This document shows, piece after piece, positions 33,901-42,407 of a stretch of 64,000 nucleotides of DNA. Origin of the DNA: Amphiura filiformis (Eukaryota; Echinodermata; Ophiuroidea; Amphilepidida; Amphiuridae); the NCBI RefSeq assembly GCF_039555335.1, contig NC_092647.1, forward strand, positions 17,066,493-17,130,492, read 5' to 3'. Below the pieces are notes generated by a model. That model was not told where the DNA came from and searched no databases. It saw only the letters and a list, made by a program, of their open reading frames with translations. A program made the position numbers and the translations under genes. Within the stretch, counting starts at the first letter, position 1. Every line of letters starts with the position of its first letter.

Positions 33901-36056
33901 GCACCAACGGCTTTACGTGACTTCCGAACCACGGACGAAGCACATACTTCTACATACACTACTTATATCTGCACGTGATAAGCAGTGTATAGGGGCGGAT
34001 AGAAATTCTTCAATTAAATTCTGAAATTAAATTTCTGAACTGAATTGAAGGATTCCTGACCATATAGGAACTTTTTGGGAGGGAAGAGAATTTTTACCTA
34101 AGGCAAGCCCAAGGCTCGAACCCTCGTCGATCGTATCTCCCGGCCGGCAGCGCAACGCCTTAACCACTCGGCCATCTCGCCCTGATGAAGCGCATATATA
34201 ACATATGAAGCGCAATGTGTGATTCGCCCAAAACAGCTTTGCTCTGCAACTAAAATGGACACATCACCCTCTATAGTCGGCAATAATCAACGGGGCAGTT
34301 TAAGCAGTGAAGTTAGCTCAATCGATAAGGCGTTCTACTATGGTGCGAGAGGTTGCGAGTTCGAACCATGGTGGTGCTACGTACTCTTACCTGGAAAAAT
34401 TGAGGTTTTTTTCTTGAAATTCTTCTAGGCAAGGAACTCACTGCTATTTGTCTCGTTGTAACCCGCACAAAACTCGGGGAGCTGATCCTACGGTTGCGAA
34501 GGTTATCCGTGGAATGTCTAGGGTGAGCGCTCTTGAAGCTGCAAAGTCCCTGATTTGTTGTGAAATGGTTTTAGAATGATGTGGGGCCGTAGTGGTCAGC
34601 GACAAACTGTAAAGTGTGCTGAGGCTTGTGGATCAACGTCTAGACGTTGTGCCTGTGCGTAGCGCACTATAAATCACTGCGCTTTTTTATATAGTTTTCA
34701 GGGTTCGTCAATAATTATAAGAAAATTACAACTAGTTATTCACTTGTTACAGGAGCATCGGTATTGGCATGTCATCTACGTGTGCTCTTGCCAGTAATCT
34801 ATTATTTACTTCTTACAGGAGCATTGGTATTGGCATGTCATCTATGTGTGCTCGTGTCAGTGGCATCATAGCTCCCTTTATCTTGATACTTGGTGACTAT
34901 TGGTCGCCTCTTCCATTTATAATCTTTGGTGTCAACTCCGTAGTAGCTGGTATTTTGGCGTTGCTTTTGCCTGAAACATTAGGAACTAATCTGCCGCAGA
35001 CCTTGGATGAGGGAGAGGCGTTCACTAGTAAGTGAATATAAATTTTATGTTTTTTCACCTCCGTCCCCCGGGGGGGGGGTCACTCCCATTGAGGCCTGTA
35101 CACCATCCGCGATAATCAACTTTTGAAAAGCACCCTAAACAAGGATTTGACCCTTGGCTAAAATGACACCCTAAACAGGGATTTCATTCCTAACATCAAA
35201 TTTCATACCCTAAATTTCATTTCCGCGTATTTAGCAATTGCAATTTTGCTACCCTTTTTTTCCAATTTTTCATGTTTTTGACACCCTAAACGCGATACGC
35301 GCGTATCGTGCCTACCCACGAAAAACGACCCTTTTTACGCGTTTTCATTATCGCGGATGGTGTACAGGCCACAATGGGAGTGACCCCCCGGGCTCCGTCC
35401 ATATCTACAAGGTTTCTCCATTTACAAACAGTAACGACTCAGTGACCATCGACCACAAAACTGTTTTTAAAACTTTATAAATATGTAAGCATGTTTTGGT
35501 TTTGTTCAAAGCGTTTTAACATACAAAAATTTATTTACAAGTTTTTAAATCGTTTTATATGTACAAAAGAGTAAAACAACATTTTCAAATTTTTTAATTT
35601 GTAGCTAAGTTCTATATTAAAGCATATCCATGTACAAAGTACTCACATTTTATGGAGAAACCTTCTTGTCTGGTTTCCTAATCATGAGTGATGACTTGAT
35701 CCAGCAACACTGGTGGTGTTTCTAGAATATGTAGTGTTTCTAGAATTTTCAAAATGTTGACAAAATGTTATTGTAACATATTTTGGCAGACATTTTTGCA
35801 AAATATTTTGTCAACACTTAAAAAATCTAAATGAATGAGGAGATTTTATAACCGTGATTAAAATGTTACCCTGTAATATTCATTATTTTGTTGCCAATTA
35901 TCCACAGGAAGTTCAAGTAATACACCAGGATTATGGACTCTCTGCAAATTCAAAGGAAAGGATACCGAATACCAACAAGCACCAGCGATTGAGGATGGTA
36001 AAGAACTTGATGAGTGCCCGGATGACATCAATGAAAACTCTGCTGCTCCTGTTTAG
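15544..36056 (+). CDS. SLC22-family organic cation/carnitine-type transporter, gene B (complete, 10 coding exons)
   Basis: The predicted protein of 576 residues is a 12-helix plasma-membrane carrier of the major facilitator superfamily, the usual length for SLC22. Coding exons: 15544-15948, 21530-21633, 27542-27693, 28473-28641, 30174-30312, 30779-30864, 31282-31490, 33267-33375, 34819-35027, 35908-36056. All introns are GT-AG and all phases close. SLC22 signs are helix 1 (about 21-43), a long extracellular loop (44-135) with six exon-1 cysteines and NX[ST] sites at N60, N77, N98 and N113, LADWIGRY after helix 2, ESPRWL at 281-286, DRFGRR at 396-401, [11 protein letters not shown] in helix 10, and LLPETLG after helix 12. 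[19 protein letters not shown] resembles the OCTN branch best. The family transports organic cations, zwitterions or carnitine; the substrate here is inference. The start is the Met opening MLFDDILKQ, conserved in gene C. No promoter element was recognised. Confidence 0.93.
15953..16258. mobile_element. MITE abutting the exon 1 splice donor of gene B, with a nested small hairpin
   Basis: Imperfect mirrored ends (CACCAGAGAAGATA... and ...ATATCTTCTCTGGGCTG) enclose about 305 bases starting within about five bases of the donor GTAAG. Inside, 16083-16169 is a second small element with ends CTGGGTCGATAGTG and mirror. Gene C has neither. Confidence 0.7.
16259..17985 (+). other. Intron 1 of gene B, no recognised feature
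   Basis: AT-rich intron. No coding segment; only short low-complexity runs (GTTT repeats near 16326). Confidence 0.45.
18220..18700. repeat. Polypurine (GAAA)n-rich tract
   Basis: About 480 bases of GAAA/GGAA/AAAG low-complexity sequence, almost purely purine on the + strand. It creates long spurious Phe/Ser-rich frames on the other strand. Confidence 0.95.
18797..19752. mobile_element. TTAA-flanked element, ends TTAAGGGGAAGCTGCAC
   Basis: Ends TTAAGGGGAAGCTGCAC and the mirror GTGCAGCTTCCCCTTAA bound 956 bases. TTAA at both ends again suggests a piggyBac-like target preference. No intact frame. Confidence 0.8.
20105..20297. mobile_element. Near-perfect hairpin MITE, copy 1
   Basis: Arms 20105-20180 and 20222-20297 are near-perfect reverse complements (ATTCGCTACTTGCACGG outwards, TCGAACTGGCAGCATACATG inwards), with a loop of about 40 bases. 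Copy 2 is at 27839-28035, also in a gene B intron. Confidence 0.9.
20505..20870 (+). repeat. Tandem repeat, about 55-bp units
   Basis: Six to seven units share ATATGGATATCCAACTAGTT followed by GCCCCGCAGGGCTAC or CTCGAAGCTT variants and CGCGAAA. The two variants alternate, suggesting a dimeric higher-order unit. Confidence 0.85.
21203..21440. mobile_element. Foldback MITE upstream of exon 2 of gene B
   Basis: Arms AACGTTTGGACAGTATTTTT and CAGACATATCGAATTGCATT are mirrored at 21375-21440. It ends about 90 bases before the exon 2 acceptor. Confidence 0.75.
21530..21633 (+). CDS. Gene B exon 2 (TM2)
   Basis: Follows the acceptor CTCATACAG. Reads [18 protein letters not shown], then helix 2, then GNLAD, and ends two bases into a Trp codon before GTAAGT. 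The F-D-L-V-C element before helix 2 is a family hallmark. Confidence 0.95.
21664..21694 (+). repeat. (TTG)n microsatellite
   Basis: About nine TTG repeats just inside intron 2 of gene B. Confidence 0.9.
21870..22670 (-). mobile_element. Non-LTR retrotransposon reverse transcriptase fragment (minus strand)
   Basis: Read on the minus strand it encodes [36 protein letters not shown] (palm motif A), [19 protein letters not shown] and [16 protein letters not shown] (motif B), KADDIALF (motif C, first residue changed from Tyr) and [15 protein letters not shown] (thumb). Two frameshifts break it and both ends are missing. The clade is uncertain. Confidence 0.85.
22671..25694 (+). mobile_element. 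CR1/L2-like LINE, internally deleted, with (TTATG)n tail
   Basis: From 23047 a frame begins near [12 protein letters not shown] and contains an apurinic endonuclease domain ([46 protein letters not shown]). At about 24015-24030 it jumps, out of frame, to the reverse transcriptase (24084-25382): [13 protein letters not shown] (motif A), [13 protein letters not shown] (motif B, diverged), [11 protein letters not shown] (motif C), NSLLYGLP and [14 protein letters not shown], then stop. The linker and first fingers motif are deleted. The 3' end reads GCGCTTTATAAATGAA followed by TTATG repeats (25670-25694), typical of the L2 group. The 5' boundary is approximate. Confidence 0.88.
25695..27541 (+). 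other. Rest of intron 2 of gene B, no gene
   Basis: No coding segment. CAGGTGTATACTTTCATCGA (about 26298) recurs as CAGGTGTGTACTTTCATCGA (about 26420), a small dispersed repeat. Confidence 0.45.
27542..27693 (+). CDS. Gene B exon 3 (TM3-TM4)
   Basis: Follows the strong acceptor TCTCTGTACAG. Encodes [13 protein letters not shown] and helices 3-4, ending in LCAFILG. The donor is GTTATT, which keeps only the invariant GT; gene C has GTGATT at the same place. The T-run in the codons for AFF is five bases long here and four in gene C, where it causes a frameshift. Confidence 0.92.
27839..28035. mobile_element. Near-perfect hairpin MITE, copy 2
   Basis: Same family as 20105-20297, with matching arms and loop (TTCTGTGTAAGGTTACATAA). 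A few arm mismatches (GGAGAACC against GGCTCTCC) distinguish it. It lies in intron 3 of gene B. Confidence 0.9.
28140..28320 (+). mobile_element. LINE reverse transcriptase remnant, gene B intron 3
   Basis: Contains TGACGTCGTAAA and GGTATTCCTCAAGGGTCTAT, reading [14 protein letters not shown] (motif B region). A longer version of the same fragment is at 57215-57490 in intron 3 of gene C. Confidence 0.65.
28473..28641 (+). CDS. Gene B exon 4 (TM5-TM6)
   Basis: Follows ATATTTCAG and opens with [10 protein letters not shown], the conserved SLC22 segment before helix 5, then helices 5-6 with IRDWRQLQ between them. Ends at LLIP, two bases into the Pro codon, before GTAAGT. Confidence 0.95.
28804..30057 (+). 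mobile_element. IS630/Tc1/mariner-like element with about 235-bp inverted ends and transposase C-terminus
   Basis: Ends TACAGGGTGTCCCAATAAAA and the mirrored ...ACACCCTGTA, with mirrored sequence extending about 235 bases on each side. At 29297-29452 a frame reads [27 protein letters not shown] and CIRQGGNQ then TAA, matching the C-terminal tail (LRxRIxxAF, CIxxxGG) of IS630-type transposases. The catalytic domain is gone. In intron 4 of gene B; intron 4 of gene C lacks it. Confidence 0.75.
30174..30312 (+). CDS. Gene B exon 5 (cytoplasmic loop 6-7)
   Basis: Follows acceptor ATGCCATAG. Encodes the large intracellular loop, with the family signature ESPRWL and [13 protein letters not shown], ending in frame at LMEG's preceding Glu before GTAAGT. 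The next five bases of intron run straight into a MITE remnant. Confidence 0.93.
30318..30560 (+). mobile_element. TTAA MITE family 'GGTCGAAGCAGCC', degraded copy 3
   Basis: Starts within a few bases of exon 5 of gene B. Retains ATTGGTCGAGCAGCAA, ATCAATATATTATTGAAAAA and GAGTTATGTACGTTTTAC. The terminal TTAA is not recognisable. Confidence 0.65.
30779..30864 (+). CDS. Gene B exon 6 (loop end, start of TM7)
   Basis: Follows TTCTACAG. Reads [19 protein letters not shown] and then [10 protein letters not shown], ending two bases into Trp before GTAAGC. The length (86 bases) and phase match gene C exon 6 exactly. Confidence 0.93.
30865..31281 (+). other. Intron 6 of gene B, pyrimidine-rich part
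   Basis: No feature except a C/T-rich stretch at 30955-31070. The matching intron of gene C has a similar stretch at about 61135-61215, probably inherited from the common ancestor. Confidence 0.5.
31282..31490 (+). CDS. Gene B exon 7 (TM7-TM9)
   Basis: Follows TTTGTCCAG. Encodes [18 protein letters not shown], helix 8, the loop 8-9 motif ILDRFGRR and helix 9 ([16 protein letters not shown]). Ends one base into a Pro codon before GTAAGA. Confidence 0.95.
31530..31690. repeat. Small foldback element after exon 7 of gene B
   Basis: Mirror pairs such as ATACCCTCTGTGGAGGA and CTTCCACAAGGGAGTGTATG, with ACACAGAGGGAGTG inside. A related, diverged sequence occurs at about 56398-56520. Confidence 0.5.
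31691..32640 (+). other. Intron 7 of gene B
   Basis: No gene. It includes palindromic AAGATTGTACAATCTT words (31765-31820) and a fragment TTTGACCTTTTCGGTAA (about 31906) of the hairpin MITE seen at 56761. Confidence 0.45.
32642..33073. mobile_element. Candidate MITE with ends ATCACACCACTAAATC
   Basis: ATCACACCACTAAATC at 32644 is mirrored at 33055-33071. There is no frame and the element is known here only by its ends. Confidence 0.5.
33267..33375 (+). CDS. Gene B exon 8 (TM10)
   Basis: Follows TTATTTAG. Reads [20 protein letters not shown], then [13 protein letters not shown], the strongly conserved helix 10 region of the family. Ends two bases into an Arg codon before GTATGT. Confidence 0.94.
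33419..33680 (+). repeat. Simple repeats and MITE fragment in intron 8 of gene B
   Basis: (GA)n at 33419-33431, a half copy of the CCTTTTCGGTAAA-type hairpin MITE (about 33464-33560), (AAT)n at 33570-33592, and a direct duplication of CACTGCAACGGCAGTGTAAA at about 33627 and 33664. Confidence 0.6.
33770..34195 (-). mobile_element. tRNA-derived SINE (minus strand)
   Basis: The minus strand begins GGGCGAGATGGCCGAGTGGT with TTAAGGCGTTGCG and GAGGGTTCGAGCC, the A and B boxes of a class II (Leu/Ser-like) tRNA with a degenerate T-stem. The body includes GTGGTTCGGAAGTCACG followed by TAAAGCCGTTGGTGCCGTGT, which matches the body of the SINE at 44808 (ACGTTAAGCCGTCGGTCCCG). Such shared bodies are typical of conserved-domain SINE superfamilies. 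Confidence 0.7.
34305..34692 (+). mobile_element. tRNA-derived SINE with L2-like tail
   Basis: Head AGTTAGCTCAATCGATAAGG with GAGTTCGAACCATGG, body AAGGAACTCACTGCT with GTTGTAACCCGCACAAAACT, and 3' end TAGCGCACTATAAATCACT resembling the tails of L2-group LINEs, which probably supplied its mobilisation. It ends about 40 bases before the duplicated exon 9 acceptor region. Confidence 0.75.
34730..34818 (+). repeat. Tandemly duplicated exon 9 acceptor and exon start, gene B
   Basis: About 66 bases covering the polypyrimidine tract, the AG and the first exon 9 codons are present twice in a row. The first copy (acceptor AG at 34751-34752) reads [18 protein letters not shown] and continues without a stop into the normal exon start, because the offset (66) is a multiple of three. 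Use of the upstream acceptor would insert 22 residues between helices 10 and 11. Gene A lacks the duplication. Confidence 0.85.
34819..35027 (+). CDS. Gene B exon 9 (TM11-TM12)
   Basis: Follows TTCTTACAG and reads [15 protein letters not shown], helix 11, helix 12 and LLPETLG. Ends one base into a codon before GTAAGT. A second acceptor with a copy of the exon start lies exactly 66 bases upstream (34753) and would stay in frame. I chose the downstream acceptor because it gives the normal family length. Confidence 0.92.
35067..35392. mobile_element. MITE 'GGGGTCACTCCCATTG', copy 1 (gene B intron 9)
   Basis: Ends GGGGTCACTCCCATTG...GCCTGTACACCATCCGCG and the mirror. The interior repeats CACCCTAAAC and has CGATACGCGCGTATCG near the centre. 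Copies 2 and 3 are at 37482 and 43735. Confidence 0.85.
35393..35907 (+). other. Rest of intron 9 of gene B
   Basis: AT-rich; a local near-repeat of ACAAAATGTT/ATTTTGTCAACA (35755-35815). No gene. Confidence 0.4.
35908..36056 (+). CDS. Gene B terminal coding exon (C-terminal tail)
   Basis: Follows TATCCACAG. Encodes a 48-residue hydrophilic, acidic tail beginning [10 protein letters not shown] and ending ENSAAPV, then TAG at 36054-36056. It differs from the gene A tail; the gene C tail is outside the window. Confidence 0.88.
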
Positions 36057-36133
36057 CGTATTGTTAAGTTTGTGTATAAAAACGTTGCTTCTTCTTTGCA
36101 ATATACCTTTTAAAATCGACTACAAAAAATGTA

Positions 36134-36139
36134 AATAAA
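36134..36139 (+). terminator. Polyadenylation signal, gene B
   Basis: AATAAA lies 77 bases after the gene B stop codon, at nearly the same spacing as in gene A. Confidence 0.65.
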
Positions 36140-36239
36140 TTCATGATAATTGCGATGTTGCAATTTCTGACGCCTTGATGCTTACGCCCGTCCAATTTTA
36201 TATCAAAGCCGGGTTAGAGGATGATTTTGAGTAGTTAGA

Positions 36240-36815
36240 CAGGCGAGCGATATGTGACCATCCATCTCAAATCGCTCGTAAAGTCGGCAAATTGTATTTC
36301 GAGTTACAGTCCAAAATGTGCATAAAGCTTGTATTCATTATGTACCTAATAATTGTCCTACAAGTGTCTCATTTCAGTCCAGTCAAATACCAATCTTTAA
36401 TCCTATTGTTGAAGAGGATAATAAGCTTATACTTATAGTAAATAGCTTTAGTCTTTGTTTGCTTTGGCTAAATCCTGTTCAAGTGGTGAGTTAACCAACA
36501 ATTAACAATGAGAGGACATTCCTGAACCTCGTTGACTTGGGGATGATTTGAAGTGACCGCCAATTATGACCAATCGATATTTAATACCTGCAATGTAGAA
36601 AAGGAGATATATTGTAGCACCAAAATAATGTAACTTTTTACTGAAGTAGCAAAGTTTAACAACCCATAACCCCGCTTCTGGATATTGTTTAAAGTCAAAT
36701 GATATATCATTGTAAAGCTTATGATATATATTTTCTAAATACGCAAGAAAACAAAATTGACCAGGGGCCGACTTTACGAGCGTTTGGATGTGGATGGTCA
36801 CATATACCAAGGCAC
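36240..36815. mobile_element. Inverted-repeat element downstream of gene B
   Basis: Arms of about 48 bases (GCGATATGTGACCATCCA...CGCTCGTAAAGTCGGC) are mirrored at about 36767-36815. The interior contains GGGGATGATTTGAAGTGACC, whose mirror occurs further right (about 37100), so two decayed hairpins overlap. Confidence 0.6.
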
Positions 36816-37481
36816 CAAACTCAAACACCGGTCAATCGCGCACTGGTAGAATCGGTAGTATTGTTTTTATTGTTTTAACTGCTAAACCGTCGGTTCTGCA
36901 AGAATGCCGGCGGTCGAGCGGTGGTGGTGTTTTGAAACCATCCCCAAAAATCGCAATATGTCTGTGGCTTAAAAGTTATGCAGGTCTGCTCACTCATCTA
37001 ATGTCATCCATATCAAAGGGATGCACTTGTCGACTACTATATACATGTGTCTCTGTTTATGTAATAGCTTGGAATAAATACCAGCCTCATCTCAGGTGGA
37101 GGTCACTACAAATCATCCCCAAGTCACTTAGTTTAGGAATACAGAGAACATTCCTAATCCACGGAACTTGGGAGTGATTTGAAGTGACGTCCACTTGAGA
37201 TAAGTCTGGTATTTATTCCTAGCTATTATAAAAGAAGAGACACATTGTAGCAGCCGCGTGAATCCTTGATATGGATGTATTATTGTTTATTTCTCAATAA
37301 GATATCTCAAGTGACGATCATTGCTTTAAATCAAACCTCAGTCTTGTATTTCTGAACATTTTCAACATTAGTCTTCTATCAAAGCTATGTCAATCCACTG
37401 TTGGATGTAGCCCTCCTCATGATCACTTCAGACCTTTCTATCTACTGCTACATGTACTCTCGCCCATGTTGTGCCGATATT

Positions 37482-37828
37482 CCGGGGAGTGGGGTCACTC
37501 CCATTGTGGCCTGTATACCATCCGCGATAATCAACTTTTGAAAAGCACCCGAAACAAGGATTTAATCCTCGGCTAAAACGATACCCTAAACAGGTGTTTT
37601 CACACCCTAAACAGGGATTTTATTCCTTGCATCAAATTTCATACCATAAATTTAATTTCCGCGTATTAGCAATTGCAATTTTGCTATCCTTTTTTTCCAA
37701 TATTTCATGTTTTTGACACCCGAAACACGATACGCGCGTATCGTGCCTACCCACGAAAACTACCCTTTTTACGCGTTTTTATTATCGCGGATGGTGTACA
37801 GGTCACAATGGGAGTGACCCCACCGGGG
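37482..37828. mobile_element. MITE 'GGGGTCACTCCCATTG', copy 2
   Basis: Same ends and interior as copy 1, with an extra ACACCCTAAACAGG-type unit, in the B-C spacer. Confidence 0.85.
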
Positions 37829-39174
37829 CCGATATATGATGTCATATCATCTCCCCACCTCCTCTTCTGTCTACATTAGTCTTCAGTGATGCGGAAAACA
37901 ACGAAAATGTCGACGAATAAATTAATACTATAGTAACCTTTTTTAGAATGCCAGTTTATTCCCAAAATATTCCTCAAAGCTTGTACAATACTGCTGATAC
38001 CCTTTGACAAACCTTACAGCCACATTCGGTGATCTCAGGCATGCAGTGGCGGCATGGGGGAATAAAGGCTGGTGAATTCCAAACACATCATGCAGTTATT
38101 GTTGCCTACATGTATGCACACAACACAGGGGCACTCACAATAGGCAATTATTAACCCCTACTGGTAGCGCTGGGTTGTAGATATAGGAGGTGAACTAGTT
38201 AATCTTAATCATATATCAAAAAGTATAAAAGCAATGATTTTAATACTTGCTCTATGTTTCAATTACTTTTTTTTTCTTCAAAATATATGAATTTTCAACC
38301 CGGTATAAGCTTTAATAACGGGGGCCATACATTTGTATGAGAAAGAAATCTACCATCTATATCCAAACTCCCGTGTTATTCCAATGCACATTTGGCTTCA
38401 CCGGACCGCCCAGGCTTGGCCGCATTTGGAAGAGGGGTGTCACGAAACCGTAATAGGTACAAATTTAGTACTTTCTGTCAATCAAGTATGGTTTATTCTC
38501 TACACGTCAAACTTTAAATTATTAGCATAGTCCTTATAATAACGGGGGACCGCCTCGATGAGTAAATGACAGTAAACCATTTAAAAATACCCAAAAACTC
38601 GATCAGTGGAGCTCCGCCCATACATGTCAATATCGATTGGATTAGTCGACCGTAGCGGACAATTCGATCGCTCATTGGATTAATATTATCACGTGGTAAT
38701 AAATTTGCATTGGACAATCGATTACTATAATGGTTTAGTACTGCATATTTCGGTTTCAATCTTCACTAAACGGCGAATTTGCCGTGGACATATCTGCACT
38801 ATGATTAGCGCGGATAAATTAAAATTTTGGCCTAAAACGGTTGAAATTTGTGGGGAATTATCACGAGTTCTTAACTACTTTAGAAAGTTCCTGCAATCTT
38901 ATTGGTTCAACGCGCGCGAGTCCACGTGATACTCGATCGCGCTATTTGGAACCAATCGGAGGTGCATAGTAACATACAACGGGACTGATCAGCAATTCTG
39001 TAAAATGTAGGATTTAATTTGATTAAAATTTGGTATACTTATGATTAATATTTTTACTATTTGTCGTGCATCTTTCGTCTCATTTAACACGGGTGACATA
39101 ATTTTTGGCGTAACTTAAAAAAAGTCTTTTATTTACATTATATCCATTATCGTAATAATGGCTTTTATTCGCAT
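37829..39174. other. B-C intergenic spacer
   Basis: No supportable gene or complete element. 38550-38960 has several ATCGATT/CGATCG words and short mirror matches but no clear boundaries. Confidence 0.4.
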
Positions 39175-39569
39175 GTTTTGATGTTCTCAAACCCTCATTT
39201 TGATTTGAAAATTTAAAAATTCAAGTATCAAAGCAAGAGTATTAAACAGCAAACACAATTTACGACTAACTTTAATACTCTGCATGCTATAATAGGCTTC
39301 AATATGAAAAGTCCAAGTTTTGAGATAATTTGTCAAAATATCAAGAGCTATGAAGAACCAATTCTAAAAACTTGGACTTATTTTTGTTGAAGCCTATTAT
39401 AACATGCAGAGAATTTTAAGCTAGTCGTAAATTGTGTTTGCTGTTTAATACTCTTGCTTTGATACTTGAATTTTTAAAATTTCAAATCAAAATGATGTTT
39501 GAAAATTGTATTTGCTGTTTAATAATTCTGCTTACTTGATTTTTTTCTTGAGGTTTTGAGAACATCCAA
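39175..39569. mobile_element. Foldback MITE with about 140-bp arms
   Basis: TTTTGATGTTCTCAAA... is mirrored at 39552-39569. Long inner mirrors include CAAGCAAGAGTATTAAACAG-like sequence and AAACACAATTTACGACTA. The loop is about 80 bases. No coding. Confidence 0.8.
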
Positions 39570-41149
39570 CCATACGAAGGAAAGTAATTACAACAAAACT
39601 ACGATATTGATATAATGAAAAAAAAAGAATATATAAATTTCAAAGAGCAGAAACCCGACTGAAAATTGATATAATTTTTGACATTGATAAAGAAAATAGT
39701 TTTAATAAATGTTTAAAGGTAGGTAAACCCGATTGTCAGCCTCACCCCGCCCACTTAACCACATCCGATCTGAAACTCTTAAAGTAGGGATGACCAATGA
39801 ACCATCAACTTGATTAGAACACTCCCATAGACATGCAGGGAGCTCAACTGTGCACTGCTTGCACATACATTTCTAAATTGATCTCATTCTTTTATTTTTC
39901 AATATTTTTCTGTAAAATTTGGGGAAGTTACTGCCAATTATATTTTGTAACTATCTTGCAAATTACAGCAACATAACTTATTTTGTTTTTCTGTAAGTGC
40001 GAGTCAAAATTGGTCCATCGCCACAGTGCGCTTAATTGCCAGTGGCTGAGTTTAGCACTGCTCAAGAATGGCACAAAATATTCAAATCAGTAAGATCAGG
40101 TGAAAAACGTGGCCTACTGAGCTGTAATTTGGCAGAGTTGCCAGTAATACCTCTATCATACCCTCTGTAAAAAGGTTAAAAAATTGAACAAGTAGATCTC
40201 GAGTTACAAATTAAATCACCAGCTTCCCTTTGGAATTTTTATATTCCTTTCAAATCATGTTAAGAAGACACCTTTCTGAACATAAATGTGAAGTTTCGTG
40301 CTCATTCGATGTATTGTTCACCTGATCTTAACCCTGAACGTTTTCTTATATTTAGGCCTATAACATCTACAACTTGCTGCTGGCTATACCTTGTTTAGGA
40401 CTTTCAAAAGAAGTACCTGAATGTGCAACCATAACTGTTTCAAAATAGCCCGCGATAGTCATGCAGGTAACTCCGAGGTCAAGCATTGAATTGGTTTGAA
40501 CAAAGATACTCATAATGTATTGAGTGCTACTTTGGTTTGAATGAGGAATACTATACAGGAATACACATGAGCATGATGAGGATAATCTCTATTGTTGTGA
40601 ATGAGTCAATGACCTTCAAAACTTAAGATTTTGTTTACATACACCTACTAATTGGTCATATTAAACCCAATAACATTGAAATTCTTGGTTGTGAAAAAAA
40701 GTTCACCTACTTAGTGCAATTTTGATTTTGTGCCATATCGGCTATCTTGGATGCTTTTTGGCAAATGTCCTCTAAATGCATGATTTCAATGCCTTGGCTT
40801 GCCAAAATAAGTTATGCCAGTGACTAGTTAAGTGCCATTTCATAAGAAACCCTTTGATACTTTCACAATATGCTTGTTTCATGTTTGCAAATATGTTAAA
40901 ATAAAGAAATATATAAAGGTAAATATATGCTTATGCCAATTTTGCTCCCAACTGCTATTTTTGGACCTTGTCATTTTATTTCGTTCCAATGACCGGTCAG
41001 AATGGGAAACTTTGATAATTCATAATTCGAAAAGTTTTTGACCGATTTTGACCATTTAACCACCAAAATACTTCTGTTGATTAGTTCTACTCAGAAAACA
41101 ATCTTTTGTAGCAATAGGGTCAACATGAAATTTTGATGGTTATCCCTAC
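39570..41149. other. B-C spacer, possible decayed element
   Basis: AAAGTAGGGATGACCAAT (about 39779) and its mirror-like GGTTATCCCTACTTAA (about 41140) could be the ends of a 1.37-kb decayed element. Otherwise nothing recognised. Confidence 0.35.
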
Positions 41150-41497
41150 TTAAAGGAGTATTTCGTGATCCTAGCATCCTCTTTTTATGACATTTTTGAG
41201 TACATATCCACGAAAAAAGCATATTCCCAAAATTTCAGTTGATTCCGATATTGCGTTTGAGAGTTATGCATGGTTATGTGTATTACACTGCTCCATAGAC
41301 AATACGTTGTAATTTCGTTCTGGTGCACCAGAACGAAATTCAAATTTCACGATATCTTTGCTAAACGAATTAATTTGCAAGAAATATTTTGTACATAAAC
41401 ATTATGTAGCCAGAGGTTTCCAGTGATATAAAAATCTCATTTTTTTGGAGAAAAGTGGGGGGGGGATGAGGCTGTGGATCACGAAATGCCCCTTTAA
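41150..41497. mobile_element. TTAA-flanked MITE with 30-bp central palindrome, copy 2
   Basis: Opposite orientation to the copy at 6381-6725. The central palindrome (41311-41340) is perfectly conserved and identical to copy 1 (AATTTCGTTCTGGTG with its mirror). Confidence 0.85.
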
Positions 41498-42143
41498 TAT
41501 CAATATATTATTATTAATGAGAAAAATAGGATCTTTCATTCTCATACCAACTGATTACATGTACATGATCATGATGATTATCACATAAAATAAAAACACT
41601 ATATGTCAGTAATTCCATAAGAAATTAGTACATTTACAACTTACGTGTTATTTTTGCATGAATGCTTGGATGGGGACGACATTTTATGTTATACTTAATT
41701 TTAAAGAATTTGGTTTTCCAAATATATCGGGTCACCTTCCTTTAAATTGTAGACATTTGGGAAAAAGAATCAATATTATTTAATTTAGAAATTCATCATA
41801 ACGTGATGAAATCGAGGGTATTATGAATAAGATCGTATATGCAATAGCTGCCTAATAGATATTTGACAATTTCTGAATTCTATATTGAACAAATAAGTGG
41901 ATTACGACACACGGCAGCTATTGCTGATGGTCTGCATTATAATGTACGATCTTAAAATATGAAATTGGTGAATTGTTTTCAAACCTGATTTTTTTTTTGC
42001 ATATTTGTAATGTTTACACATGTTCCAACTTGTACCTAAATGGAATCAGCCAAATCTTTTGTATTTGTAGGTCCACAGAGCAAAGTTCGACATACTAATG
42101 ACTTTATGTCCTCCCATAGAACTGCATGTTAAATGGCCAAAAT
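41498..42143. other. B-C spacer, nothing recognised
   Basis: AT-rich; CATGATCATGATGATTATCA near 41565 is a minor simple-sequence patch. Confidence 0.4.
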
Positions 42144-42407
42144 AAGGGACGCACCATTAGACTTCAACGTGGGGGGTTAGGAAGTTTTGAAGAAGAAAAA
42201 CTTCCCCACTACATAAGCACAAAAAAAAAAACTTTCCTCACCAACACTAAAAAAAAAAATTAAAAAAACTTTCCCCACCTAACTCAGTGTATAAATGCAT
42301 GAAATTAAAAAAAAAACTCGGCGGCAAAAAAAAACCCAATTTTTTTTTCTACCGACCCCAACTTCTTATACCCCCCCCCCCCCTTGAAGTCTAATGGTGC
42401 GTCCCTA
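42144..42407. mobile_element. MITE with ends AGGGACGCACCATTAGAC
   Basis: AGGGACGCACCATTAGACTT and its mirror bound about 264 bases with A-rich and C-rich runs inside. No frame. Confidence 0.8.

Noticed and set aside
34027..34283. Minus-strand frames reading [11 protein letters not shown] and [11 protein letters not shown] as possible small proteins
   Set aside because: They are translations of the tRNA-derived SINE head; the A and B boxes explain the sequence.
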